A stretch of 64,000 nucleotides of DNA from Propionibacteriaceae bacterium (GTDB lineage: Bacteria; Actinomycetota; Actinomycetes; Propionibacteriales; Propionibacteriaceae). Below the pieces are notes generated by a model, which saw only the letters and a list, made by a program, of their open reading frames with translations, was not told the DNA's origin and made no database searches. The stretch is from contig JAIRYW010000076.1 of the NCBI GenBank assembly GCA_031267645.1, forward strand, positions 18,793 to 82,792, written 5' to 3'. A program made the position numbers and the translations under genes. Below, piece after piece: positions 16,256-24,124 of this stretch (positions within the stretch are counted from its first letter, which is position 1; each line of letters begins with the position of its first letter).

Positions 16256-17467
16256 ATGCACACTCATGAGCCCGGCCTGGCGGCCCCGGCCAGCCGCCGC
16301 GGACGGCTGTGGCTGACCGTCCTGATGGCCGGCCTGCTGCTGCCCACCCTGGTCGGGTTGGTCCTGCTCTGGCCCCGGGCCGACCAGCGGCCCGCCCCCA
16401 CGCCCTACCTGTATCAGAACGCCAGCTACGCCTTCGGCCAGGTCAGCGCCGTCCACCCCGAGCGGACGGAGGACCAGGTCGAGGTCCGGTTGGACGGCTC
16501 CGATCTGATCGTGGCCGTCCAGCCCAACCCGGACGTGCCCTTGGACACCTTCGACCCGGGCGACCGGCTGCGCTTGATGTACCTGCCGGAGGCGGCCACC
16601 GGCGGCGGCAACCCGTACATCTTCATCGACTTCGAGCGCTCGCGGCCGATGTGGCTGCTGGCGATCGTCTTCGCCATCGTGGTGGTGGCGGTGGCCCGCT
16701 TCAAGGGGTTGGCCGCCCTGGTCGGGCTGGTGGCGGCCCTGGCCCTGATCTGGGTCTTCCTGCTGCCCGCTCTGATGGCCGGCCGCGACCCCTTGGCCGT
16801 GGCCCTGGTGACGGCCAGCGCCGTCCTCTTCCTGGTCGTCTATTTGGCCCACGGCGTCTCGATCAAATCCACCACCGCCCTGCTCGGCACCTTCGCCGGC
16901 GTCGTCATCGTGGCCGGTCTGGCCAGTTGGGCCATCCCGGAGGCGAACCTGATCCCCAGCACGGAAGAGAACATGGCCCATCTGGCCAACATCGTGCCCG
17001 GCTTGGACCCGCGCGGCGTCCTGCTCTGTGGGCTGGTCTTGGCCGGCGTCGGCGTGCTCAACGACGTCACCATCACCCAGGCCTCAGCCGTCTGGGAGTT
17101 GCGCGCCGCCGCTCCCGAGGCCTCTCGCCGCGAGCTGTTCGGCCGCGCCATGCGGATCGGCCGCGACCACATCGCCTCGACCGTCTACACCATCGCCTTC
17201 GCCTACGTCGGCGGAGCCCTGGGCCTGTTGACCCTGGCCGCCACCTACGACCACCGCCTGGGCGACCTGCTGACCTTCAACGACATCGCCCAAGAGCTGG
17301 TCGGCGTCCTGGTGGCCTCGATCGGCTTGGTCCTGGCCATCCCCATCACCACCGTCATCGCCGCCTGGCTGGCCGACCGCCCGCCGCTCCCGGAATCGCC
17401 GCCGGCGACCGCCCGGCCGGTCGGACCGACCGCCGGGGCCGAGGACGAGGGCGCCGCGACGGCCTGA
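16256..17467 (+). CDS. YibE/F-like multi-pass membrane protein
   Basis: A 403-residue membrane protein of the YibE/F family, whose function is not known. It has one N-terminal membrane helix (residues 17-37), an extracytoplasmic domain of about 100 residues of the type that in this family binds or processes something unknown (RTEDQVEVRLDGSDLIVAVQ), then seven or more helices. The family segment LVLAGVGVLNDVTITQASAVWEL is present, as is GRDHIASTVYTIAFAYVGG. The tail is charged and proline-rich. It stands alone, downstream of the phosphate regulator gene and with its own promoter box. Confidence 0.82.
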   Translation: MHTHEPGLAAPASRRGRLWLTVLMAGLLLPTLVGLVLLWPRADQRPAPTPYLYQNASYAFGQVSAVHPERTEDQVEVRLDGSDLIVAVQPNPDVPLDTFDPGDRLRLMYLPEAATGGGNPYIFIDFERSRPMWLLAIVFAIVVVAVARFKGLAALVGLVAALALIWVFLLPALMAGRDPLAVALVTASAVLFLVVYLAHGVSIKSTTALLGTFAGVVIVAGLASWAIPEANLIPSTEENMAHLANIVPGLDPRGVLLCGLVLAGVGVLNDVTITQASAVWELRAAAPEASRRELFGRAMRIGRDHIASTVYTIAFAYVGGALGLLTLAATYDHRLGDLLTFNDIAQELVGVLVASIGLVLAIPITTVIAAWLADRPPLPESPPATARPVGPTAGAEDEGAATA

Positions 17468-17792
17468 CGAGCGCCTGACCGTCCCCTTGAAGACCTGGGC
17501 CAAGCCCCAGCCCCAGAAGGCGCTGACGGACTGGCCCGGCCCAACCGTAGACCGGCCGGCGTCCGGACCCGCTCCCGGGGTGGCGCGAATGTCCGAACGC
17601 CGGCCCGGGCCGACTGTCTCGGTCGGACGGGGCCGGTCCGACCCTGTCCGACCCCTCGGGGAGGCGCCCCGGTCCGGACTGCCGTAGGGTCCTCCCAACG
17701 GTGGTGGACGGTCGCATATCCGCTCCGCCCCGACCGGAGTTCCGCTCGACGCCGCGTCGAGGGGCGCTCCCCGACCGACGAGGAGAGAGACG
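17468..17792 (+). other. intergenic stretch without a recognised gene
   Basis: About 325 bp of GC-rich sequence lies between the YibE/F-like gene and the ABM-domain gene. Open frames exist on both strands but none has family features or a convincing start signal. Only the ribosome binding site of the next gene, AGGAGAGA just before 17793, stands out. I saw no repeat or RNA gene. Confidence 0.5.
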
Positions 17793-18110
17793 TTGTATCG
17801 CTCACTGTTGTATCTGAACGTCAAACCGGGTCTGACCGACGCCCTGGTCGAGTGGTACAAGGAGGTCGACTCGTTGGGCATGGCGGTCGAGCTGGCCGAC
17901 TGCGTCTCGACCGAGATCTACGCCCTGCCGGACCAGCCCGACCGTCTGCTGGTGACCGCCCTGTGGCGGGAGCGGGACGACTACCAGCGCTGGGTCGACC
18001 ACCCCTTCCGGCAGCAGTTGACCGCGGGCATCAACCAGTACATCGACGACACCTTCACCGAGGCCTCGAAAGGGCTGCTCCTGAGCAGCCTGCTGTCGGC
18101 TCCCAACTGA
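17793..18110 (+). CDS. small ABM-domain protein (antibiotic biosynthesis monooxygenase-like)
   Basis: A 105-residue protein with the ferredoxin-like alpha+beta pattern of the ABM dimeric barrel family: a first strand YRSLLYLNVKPG, helix DALVEWYKEVDSLGM, strand STEIYALPDQPDRLLVTALW and helix DDYQRWVDHPFRQQLTAGI. Members act as monooxygenases or heme-degrading enzymes, but many have no known activity. No catalytic residue pattern of a characterised member was recognised. The start is TTG with a good ribosome binding site (AGGAGAGA) 5-6 bases upstream. The gene is monocistronic and converges on the MFS gene. Confidence 0.7.
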   Translation: MYRSLLYLNVKPGLTDALVEWYKEVDSLGMAVELADCVSTEIYALPDQPDRLLVTALWRERDDYQRWVDHPFRQQLTAGINQYIDDTFTEASKGLLLSSLLSAPN

Positions 18111-18256
18111 GGAGCGACGGAGGAGCCAAGGGAAGGGTCCGGGACGGCGGCGTCTCCCGGGCCGGCCGGGCCTGATCGAGCCAGTCGGTCCGTCCGGACC
18201 AAACGGTCGGCCGAGTCAGGCGGTCCGCCCCGGACCAGCCCGAGCGGTCGGTCGGA

Positions 18257-19564
18257 TCAGGCCGGACCGGCCGTCTCGGCTTCAGCCGCCAGAGCGGCGT
18301 CGGCCGGGGGCACGGTCGCGAGTTCGGCGGCGGCCGAAGCGGCGGCCTGGTCGGCCCGCCGCATGTGACGGCTCAGGCTGCGGGCGCAGGCCAGCACGAT
18401 CAACATCGCCATCACGGCCCCGACCGCCAACACCCAGTAGCCGGAGTGGGGGCCGTAATGGTCGATCATCCAACCGGATCCGGCCGAGCCCAGGGCCAGG
18501 CCGATGGACAGCGCCACGTCGATCCAGGTCAGGCCCTCGGTCAAGCTGGAAGCCGGCACCAAGCGGGCCATCAGCGAGTTGCCGGTGATGAAGGTGGGCG
18601 AGATGGCCAGCCCGGACAAGGCCGAGACGATGGCCAAGGACCATTGCTGATGGGCCAGCAGGAAGAGGATGGCCGGGCCGGCCACCAGCACCACGCCGAT
18701 GACGAAACGTTCGGCCAACGGTTTACGCCAGGGGCGGGAGCCGTACCACAGGGCGCCCAGCATGGAGGCGGTCGAACCGACGGCCATGATGGGGGCGGCC
18801 GCCCACTTCGTGCCCAGGGCCTCGCAGACCGCCACCATGGCGATGCCGTTGGAGCCGAATTGGACGCCCACGCCGATGAAGGCCACCGCCAGCACCAGCA
18901 CTCCCGGACGGGCGATGACCGGCCTGGGGCGGGCCTGACCGGCCGGTCGGCGGCGCACCGGCGGCTCGCTCTGGCGCTGGCCCAGGAAGGTCAGTCCGCC
19001 GCCCAGCAGGACTAGCACGATCAGGCCGACGCCGGCCTGCGGCAGCGGGCCCAGACCGGGCCAGGCCAAGGTGGAGACGACGGTGGCGATGGTGGGGCCG
19101 AGCACGAAGGCGACGTCGTCGAACATCGACTCCAAAGCGAAGGCTGGTTGCAGGGCCGGGGTCGCCCCCAGCAGGTGGGTCCAGCGGGCCCGCACCATGG
19201 CTCCGACCCGGAAGACGGTCACGCCCATGACGGCGGCGATCAGACACAGCACCGGGCCGGGCAGCCTGAAGCTGGCGCACACCACTAGGGCCACGGCCGC
19301 CACGACGTACGAGCCGATCAGGGGGTGGCCCACCCGGGCCTGGCCCAGCCGGTCGATCAGACCGGCCACCAAGGGGGCGCAGACCGCTCCGGCGATGGTC
19401 ATGGCGGCCACCACCTGGCCGGCCAAGGCGTACTCCGAATAGAGCCCGGACACCAACAGGGTGACGGCGATGCCGACCATGGAGTTGGCGAACCGGGTGA
19501 TCAGACCGGCCCCACAGAAGCGTTTAGCCCCGGGGATGGCCAAGACTTCGAGGTAGGAACGCAC
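18257..19564 (-). CDS. MFS transporter
   Basis: A 435-residue major facilitator with about 12 membrane segments. It shows the loop signature VAGLIDRLGQARVGHPLIG and the paired sequence FGSNGIAMVAVCEALGTKW in its second half, resembling multidrug or unknown-solute exporters. The N-terminus (MRSYLEVLAIPGAKRF) and an alanine-rich C-terminal tail are cytoplasmic. The GTG start is the upstream limit that keeps the family N-terminus; the ribosome binding site GGAAGA is a little far. It is followed closely by the aldo/keto reductase gene upstream on the same strand. The substrate is unknown. Confidence 0.85.
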   Translation of the reverse strand: MRSYLEVLAIPGAKRFCGAGLITRFANSMVGIAVTLLVSGLYSEYALAGQVVAAMTIAGAVCAPLVAGLIDRLGQARVGHPLIGSYVVAAVALVVCASFRLPGPVLCLIAAVMGVTVFRVGAMVRARWTHLLGATPALQPAFALESMFDDVAFVLGPTIATVVSTLAWPGLGPLPQAGVGLIVLVLLGGGLTFLGQRQSEPPVRRRPAGQARPRPVIARPGVLVLAVAFIGVGVQFGSNGIAMVAVCEALGTKWAAAPIMAVGSTASMLGALWYGSRPWRKPLAERFVIGVVLVAGPAILFLLAHQQWSLAIVSALSGLAISPTFITGNSLMARLVPASSLTEGLTWIDVALSIGLALGSAGSGWMIDHYGPHSGYWVLAVGAVMAMLIVLACARSLSRHMRRADQAAASAAAELATVPPADAALAAEAETAGPA

Positions 19565-19619
19565 GGCGCACCATTCTTCCAGAGGCCGGCCGACGCTCCC
19601 AGCGGGGCCGGCCTCTGGC

Positions 19620-20432
19620 TCAGACGCCGTGGGTGGCGGGGTCTCCGCCGATGCGCTGACCGCTGTCGAGCTGGTCGATGTCGGCCACGTCCTGAGCCGT
19701 CAGCTCGACCTCGAGGGCCTCGTAATTCTCTTTCAGCCGGTCGAAGGAGACCGTCTTGGGCATGCAGATGTAGCCCTTGGCCAGATGCCAGGCGATGACG
19801 ACCTGGGCCGGGCTGGCGCCGATGCGCTGGGCGATGCGCTGGACCGTCGGTTGCTCCAGGTCCTGCGCCTTGCCCAAGGGGGCCCAGGACTCGATGGCGA
19901 TGTGGCGCCGCCGGCAGTGCTCGGCCACCTGGGAGTTGCTGAAAGTGGGGTGCAGCTCGACCTGGTTGACCACCGGCGCCTCGTCCGAGACCTGGGCCAG
20001 GGCGTCGATGTAGTCAGTGTGGAAGTTGGACACGCCGACGCTGCGGGTCAGGCCCCGGTCGCGCAATTCGATCAGCTTGAGCCAAACCTGGGGGTAGACC
20101 CCCCAGGTCGGCATGGGCCAGTGGATCAGATAGAGGTCGACCCAGTCCAAGCCCAGCTGCTCCAGCGAGGTCTCCAGGGCGGCGGCCGGGTCGTCCATAT
20201 CGGTCCGCCACAGTTTGGTGGTGACGAAGACTTCCTCCCGGGACAGCCCGGACGCCCGCAGGCCCTGGCCGACGCCGACCTCGTTCTGGTAGGCGCTGGC
20301 GGTGTCGATGTGGCGGTAGCCCAGCCTAAGGGCCTCGGTCACGATCGGGCCGACCACTTCGTCCGGAGTGCGGAAAGTGCCCAGACCGAGCTGGGGGATG
20401 GTGTGACCATCGCGAAAAGTCAGATTTGACAT
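19620..20432 (-). CDS. aldo/keto reductase
   Basis: A 270-residue NADPH-dependent aldo/keto reductase of the 2,5-diketogluconate reductase-like group. The catalytic tetrad is visible: Asp and Tyr in HIDTASAYQNE, Lys in VFVTTKLW, His in LIHWPM. The cofactor site QRIGASPAQVVIAWHLAKGY and the final PKTVSFDRLKENYEAL complete the fold. The frame is open about 100 codons upstream, but the ATG at 20432 gives the family N-terminus (LTFRDGHTIPQLGLGTF) and has GGAG just before it. It is divergent from the copper two-component genes. The physiological carbonyl substrate is not known. Confidence 0.9.
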   Translation of the reverse strand: MSNLTFRDGHTIPQLGLGTFRTPDEVVGPIVTEALRLGYRHIDTASAYQNEVGVGQGLRASGLSREEVFVTTKLWRTDMDDPAAALETSLEQLGLDWVDLYLIHWPMPTWGVYPQVWLKLIELRDRGLTRSVGVSNFHTDYIDALAQVSDEAPVVNQVELHPTFSNSQVAEHCRRRHIAIESWAPLGKAQDLEQPTVQRIAQRIGASPAQVVIAWHLAKGYICMPKTVSFDRLKENYEALEVELTAQDVADIDQLDSGQRIGGDPATHGV

Positions 20433-20568
20433 GGCGCTCCAATCGGCCGAGCCTGACCGCCGCTCGGGGTCAGGAGGCGGCTGCGGCTGGCCGCCTGACG
20501 TCGGCCAGTCTAGCGGTGGGCCCTGCCGCCCGACCCGACGTCTCAGCCGCCCGGCGGAGGCGGTCGGA

Positions 20569-20574
20569 CATAAT
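20569..20574 (+). promoter_or_regulatory. -10 box (CATAAT) before the response regulator gene
   Basis: CATAAT lies at -12 to -7 relative to the ATG at 20581. It differs from TATAAT in one base and again predicts a leaderless mRNA. Confidence 0.45.
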
Positions 20575-20580
20575 GGAGCC

Positions 20581-21264
20581 ATGGAAGCCCCCTTGGTCTT
20601 GATCGTGGACGACGAAACCGCCTTGGCCCAGGTCGTGGCGTCGTACTGCCAGCGCGAGGGCTGGCGGGTGGCGCTGGCCCAGGACGGCCCCGGGGCCGTC
20701 GAAGCGGCCCGGCGGTTGGAGCCGCAGGTCGTCATCTTGGACGTCATGCTGCCGGGCTTCGACGGTTACGAGGTCTGCCGCCGGGTGCGCGCCTTCTCGT
20801 CCGCCCACATCTTGATGCTGACGGCCCGCGGCGAGGAGCCCGAAGCGGTGGCCGGATTGACGGCCGGGGCGGACGACTACATGGTCAAGCCGGTCCGGCC
20901 CTTCGAACTGATGGCCCGGGTCAAAGCCCACCTGCGCCGGGGATCGGAGGCCGGACCGGCCGAGCCCGAACAGCTCGAACAGTTGGTCTGGCGCGACTGG
21001 CGGCTCAACCTCGAGTCACGCCGCGCCTGGTGGGGCGAACACGAACTCGATCTGACGCCGACCGAGTTCGACCTGGTCGCCGTCATGTTGCGGCGGCCCC
21101 ACTCGGCCTGGGGTCGCCGCCAGCTGCTGGACCGACTCGGACTGGCCGCGGTGGAGCATTCGATCGACGTCCACGTCGGCAACATCCGCGCCAAATTGGC
21201 GGCCTGGACCGACCGGCCGGTCATCCGCACCGTCCGCGGCGTCGGCTACGGATTGGCCGAATGA
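20581..21264 (+). CDS. response regulator, OmpR/PhoB family, probably copper-responsive
   Basis: A 227-residue regulator with a receiver domain (acceptor Asp in VVILDVMLPGFDGYEV, Lys in DDYMVKPVRP) and a winged-helix output domain (ELDLTPTEFDLVAVML, then SIDVHVGNIRAKL). It overlaps the kinase gene by four bases. The next genes encode copper-handling proteins, so a CopR/CusR-like role is inferred from context and not from the sequence itself. Confidence 0.88.
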   Translation: MEAPLVLIVDDETALAQVVASYCQREGWRVALAQDGPGAVEAARRLEPQVVILDVMLPGFDGYEVCRRVRAFSSAHILMLTARGEEPEAVAGLTAGADDYMVKPVRPFELMARVKAHLRRGSEAGPAEPEQLEQLVWRDWRLNLESRRAWWGEHELDLTPTEFDLVAVMLRRPHSAWGRRQLLDRLGLAAVEHSIDVHVGNIRAKLAAWTDRPVIRTVRGVGYGLAE

Positions 21265-22370
21265 GCCCGGCCCGGCCCCGTCGCTCTTGGGGCTTCGACA
21301 AACGTATCTTCGTCACGGTGTTGGCCGCCGCGGTGCTGGTCGAGGCGATCTGTGGCCTGGTCGCCCTGGCCATCGGCCCGCTCCAATTCCGCGACCACAT
21401 CGCCCAGGCCGGCATCACCGATCCGGTCATCGTCGAACACGTCGGCCAAGCCTTCACGGCCGCTCTGGGGCTGTCCTTGGCGGCCGGCGTGGTGGTGGCC
21501 CTGGCCGTGGGCTGGCTGGTGGCGTATCTGTCGGCCCGGCGCACCCATCACTGGTTGGTGGTGGTGTCCGAGACCACCGTCCGGCTCAGCCACGGCGACT
21601 ACGCCGTCCGGGTGCCCCCGCTCGCCCTGGGCCCGGAGTTCGACCATCTGCGTCAAGCCGTCAACGACATGGCCGCCCAGCTGGAGCGGGTGGACAGCTC
21701 TCGCCGCGAGCTGATCGCCGACCTCAGGCACGAGATCCGGACCCCGCTGTCGGTCCTGGTGGCGGTGGTCGACGCTTTGGACGACCAGGTCATGGCGGCC
21801 GGTCCGGCGGCTTGGCAGACCCTGCGCGAACCGATCCAACGTATCTTGCGCTTGACCGACGACATCGCCCGTCTGAACGACAGCGAGGCCCCCGGCCTGC
21901 CGGCCCAGGCCGGCCCAGTCGACCTGGTCGACCTGGTCGAGCGGGTGACGGGCCAGTTCCAGCCCTTGTTCGACGACGGCGGCGTCACTTTGTCCAGGCG
22001 GCGGGCGGACGGGCCGGCGACGGCTTGGGCGGACGACGACCGGGTGGCCCAGATCCTGTCCAACCTGCTGTCCAACGCCCTCCGTCACACCCCGGCCGGC
22101 GGACGGGTCGAGGTCGGCCTGGCCAGTGCGGGCGAGCGGGTCGAGCTGACGGTGGCCGACAGCGGCGAAGGTCTGGACCAGGCTGCTTTGGACCGCGTCT
22201 TCGACCGCTTCTACAGCGGCGATCCGGCCCGCGGCGGCCACCGCCACGGGCTCGGTCTGACCATCGCCCGCCGCCTGGCCCAATCTCTGGCCGGCGATCT
22301 GACGGCCGCCTCGCCCGGTCCGGGCCGGGGTTCGACCTTTAGTCTCTCCCTGCCCACCGGGCCATCTTGA
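21261..22370 (+). CDS. sensor histidine kinase, probably copper-responsive
   Basis: A 369-residue membrane kinase. The first helix spans about residues 16-38, followed by a short extracytoplasmic sensor of about 30 residues, a second helix (residues 66-88), a HAMP linker, HisKA with DLRHEIRTPLSVLVAV and HATPase with NLLSNALRHTP, VADSGEGL and HRHGLGLTIARRL. Its ATG overlaps the regulator stop (ATGA). The sensor lacks obvious Met or His clusters, so metal sensing rests on the neighbourhood. Confidence 0.88.
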   Translation: MSPARPRRSWGFDKRIFVTVLAAAVLVEAICGLVALAIGPLQFRDHIAQAGITDPVIVEHVGQAFTAALGLSLAAGVVVALAVGWLVAYLSARRTHHWLVVVSETTVRLSHGDYAVRVPPLALGPEFDHLRQAVNDMAAQLERVDSSRRELIADLRHEIRTPLSVLVAVVDALDDQVMAAGPAAWQTLREPIQRILRLTDDIARLNDSEAPGLPAQAGPVDLVDLVERVTGQFQPLFDDGGVTLSRRRADGPATAWADDDRVAQILSNLLSNALRHTPAGGRVEVGLASAGERVELTVADSGEGLDQAALDRVFDRFYSGDPARGGHRHGLGLTIARRLAQSLAGDLTAASPGPGRGSTFSLSLPTGPS

Positions 22371-22375
22371 CCGTT

Positions 22376-22403
22376 CCTTGAGCTGGCCCGGATCGCTCCT
22401 TGA
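22376..22403 (+). promoter_or_regulatory. direct repeat CCTTGA, 22-bp period, before the copper genes
   Basis: CCTTGA occurs at 22376-22381 and 22398-22403, exactly two helical turns apart, upstream of a -10 box TAGAGT (22415-22420) that lies at -13 to -8 of the next start codon. OmpR-family regulators bind such in-phase direct repeats, and a gene pair of that family lies directly upstream. Confidence 0.4.
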
Positions 22404-22427
22404 CTCAAGCGTCTTAGAGTCACTGCC

Positions 22428-23870
22428 GTGAGCAAGCGCAGCGCCGCTCGATTGAGCCAACGTCAGGTCGCCATCAAGGGCATGACCTGCGCCGCCTGTG
22501 AGACCCGGGTGGGCCGGCGGCTGCGCCGGATCGACGGCGTCGAACGGGTCACCGTGTCGGCCCGTCGGGGCGTCGCCACCTTGTACCTCAGCGGCGAGGT
22601 GGACCAGGCCACCATCCGGCAGGCCGTCGAACAGGCCGGCTACAAGGTGGCCTCGGGGGCCCCGCCCTGGCTCAGCCGCGACCCGGCGGTCTGGCGCGAC
22701 GTCGCCCTCGGCCTGGTGGCGATCGTGGTCGTGGTGGGAGCGCTGACCGCCAGCGGCCTGATCGACCGTTTCGGCTCCCTGGCCTCCAGTTTCGCCGACG
22801 GCAACCTGGTCATGGTGATGGCCCTGGGGGTGGCGGCCAGCCTGTCGACCTGCATGGCTCTGACCGGCGGTCTCGTGATCGCCTTGTCGGCCCGTCACGG
22901 CGCCTCCCATCCCAACGCCACCACTAGACAACGTGTCATGCCTCAGGTCTGGTTCAACGTCGGCCGGGTGGCCGGCTTCACCGTCCTGGGGGCCGGCCTG
23001 GGCCTGCTGGGCCGGCTGTTCCAGCTGACCGGGGCCCTGACCTCGTGGCTGATGTTGGCGGCGGCCGTCGTGATGGGGCTGCTGGGGCTGTCGCTGAGCG
23101 GGGCCTCACCCCGGCTGGGCCTGAACGCCTTGCGCCTGCCCGGCCGGCTGGGCCAGGCCTTCCAGGCCCGTTCCGAAGCCGACTCGGCCCGCCCCTACAG
23201 CGATTGGCGGGCGGTCGGCTGGGGAGCGGCCAGCTTCTTCCTGCCCTGCGGCTTCACCCAGGCGGTCCAGGTCTACGCCGCTTCCACCGGCCAGCCCGCC
23301 CGCGCCGGCTTGGTCATGGGCCTGTTCGCCCTCGGCACCGTTCCCGGCCTGCTGTCGGCCGGCTCGTTGGCCGCCCTGGCCCGGGGCCGGGCCGCCCAAC
23401 GGGTCTACCGCCTGTTGGGCGTGCTGGTCATGGCTTTCGCCGTCCTGAACGGGGCCAACGCGGCGGCCGCTTTGCTGCCCAGCTCCTCCGACCCGGCCGG
23501 CTGGTCCAGCTTCGACGACCGTCCCAGCGCCAATGTCACCATCGTCGACGGCCGACAGATCGTCCTGACGGAGCAGAATTTCCGAGGTTACGACCCCGTC
23601 AGCACCACCATCTACGCCGGGCTGCCGGTCAGTTGGCGGATCAAGTCGACCTCGTTGGGCTGCGCCTCCGCCCTCGACCTGCGACCCTTCGGCCAGTCGC
23701 GCCTGGTCCTGACGCCGGGCCAGACCGCCACCGTCGAGTTCACCGTCGACCAGCCCCGTGACATCACCTACACCTGTTCCATGGGCATGTACCGGGCCCA
23801 GTTCCACGTCGTGGCCCCGCCCGAGGGCTTCGATCCGACCGCCCCCGGACCGACCGAGGGGCCCCGCTGA
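22428..23870 (+). CDS. HMA / SafE-type membrane / cupredoxin fusion protein, copper handling
   Basis: A 480-residue protein in three parts. Residues about 14-80 form a heavy-metal-associated domain with the copper-binding motif GMTCAACETRV. Residues about 85-345 form a six-to-eight-helix membrane part like the sulfite exporter TauE/SafE or DsbD family (FFLPCGFTQAVQVYAAS). The C-terminal 100 residues form a cupredoxin-like domain with TSLGCASAL and TYTCSMGMY as likely copper ligands. It probably passes copper between cytoplasm and the outer face. The GTG start has TAGAGT at -13 to -8. It is followed by a small membrane protein and CopA in the same unit. Its role as carrier or chaperone is inferred. 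Confidence 0.85.
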   Translation: MSKRSAARLSQRQVAIKGMTCAACETRVGRRLRRIDGVERVTVSARRGVATLYLSGEVDQATIRQAVEQAGYKVASGAPPWLSRDPAVWRDVALGLVAIVVVVGALTASGLIDRFGSLASSFADGNLVMVMALGVAASLSTCMALTGGLVIALSARHGASHPNATTRQRVMPQVWFNVGRVAGFTVLGAGLGLLGRLFQLTGALTSWLMLAAAVVMGLLGLSLSGASPRLGLNALRLPGRLGQAFQARSEADSARPYSDWRAVGWGAASFFLPCGFTQAVQVYAASTGQPARAGLVMGLFALGTVPGLLSAGSLAALARGRAAQRVYRLLGVLVMAFAVLNGANAAAALLPSSSDPAGWSSFDDRPSANVTIVDGRQIVLTEQNFRGYDPVSTTIYAGLPVSWRIKSTSLGCASALDLRPFGQSRLVLTPGQTATVEFTVDQPRDITYTCSMGMYRAQFHVVAPPEGFDPTAPGPTEGPR

Positions 23871-24121
23871 TGCCGGCCGGACACGATTGGGGCTGGCTCA
23901 GCTCGTCCGGACTGGCCTGGCTGCTGGCCGGGCTGGCCCTGGCCGCCATCGTCGTATTGGTCGGTCTGGGCCGTCCGGCCCGGCCGCGCCCGTACGACTC
24001 CAGGGCGGACCAGCCGGCCGACCGGGCCGATCCGACCGGCTGGACCGACCGGACCGCTGGGCCGGCGCGGTCCAGCGGCGCCGCAGACCAGGTTACTATC
24101 GCCTTCAAGAAGGAGAGTTGA
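23870..24121 (+). CDS. small single-pass membrane protein in the copper operon
   Basis: An 83-residue protein with one hydrophobic segment (about residues 14-34, LAWLLAGLALAAIVVLVGLG) and a hydrophilic, aspartate- and arginine-rich tail. No metal-binding motif is visible; the only His is H5. Its ATG shares bases with the stop of the preceding gene (TGATG), and the CopA gene starts three bases after its stop, so it is surely translated with the copper genes. I do not recognise the family. It could be an accessory or assembly subunit. Confidence 0.65.
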   Translation: MPAGHDWGWLSSSGLAWLLAGLALAAIVVLVGLGRPARPRPYDSRADQPADRADPTGWTDRTAGPARSSGAADQVTIAFKKES

Positions 24122-24124
24122 CCG

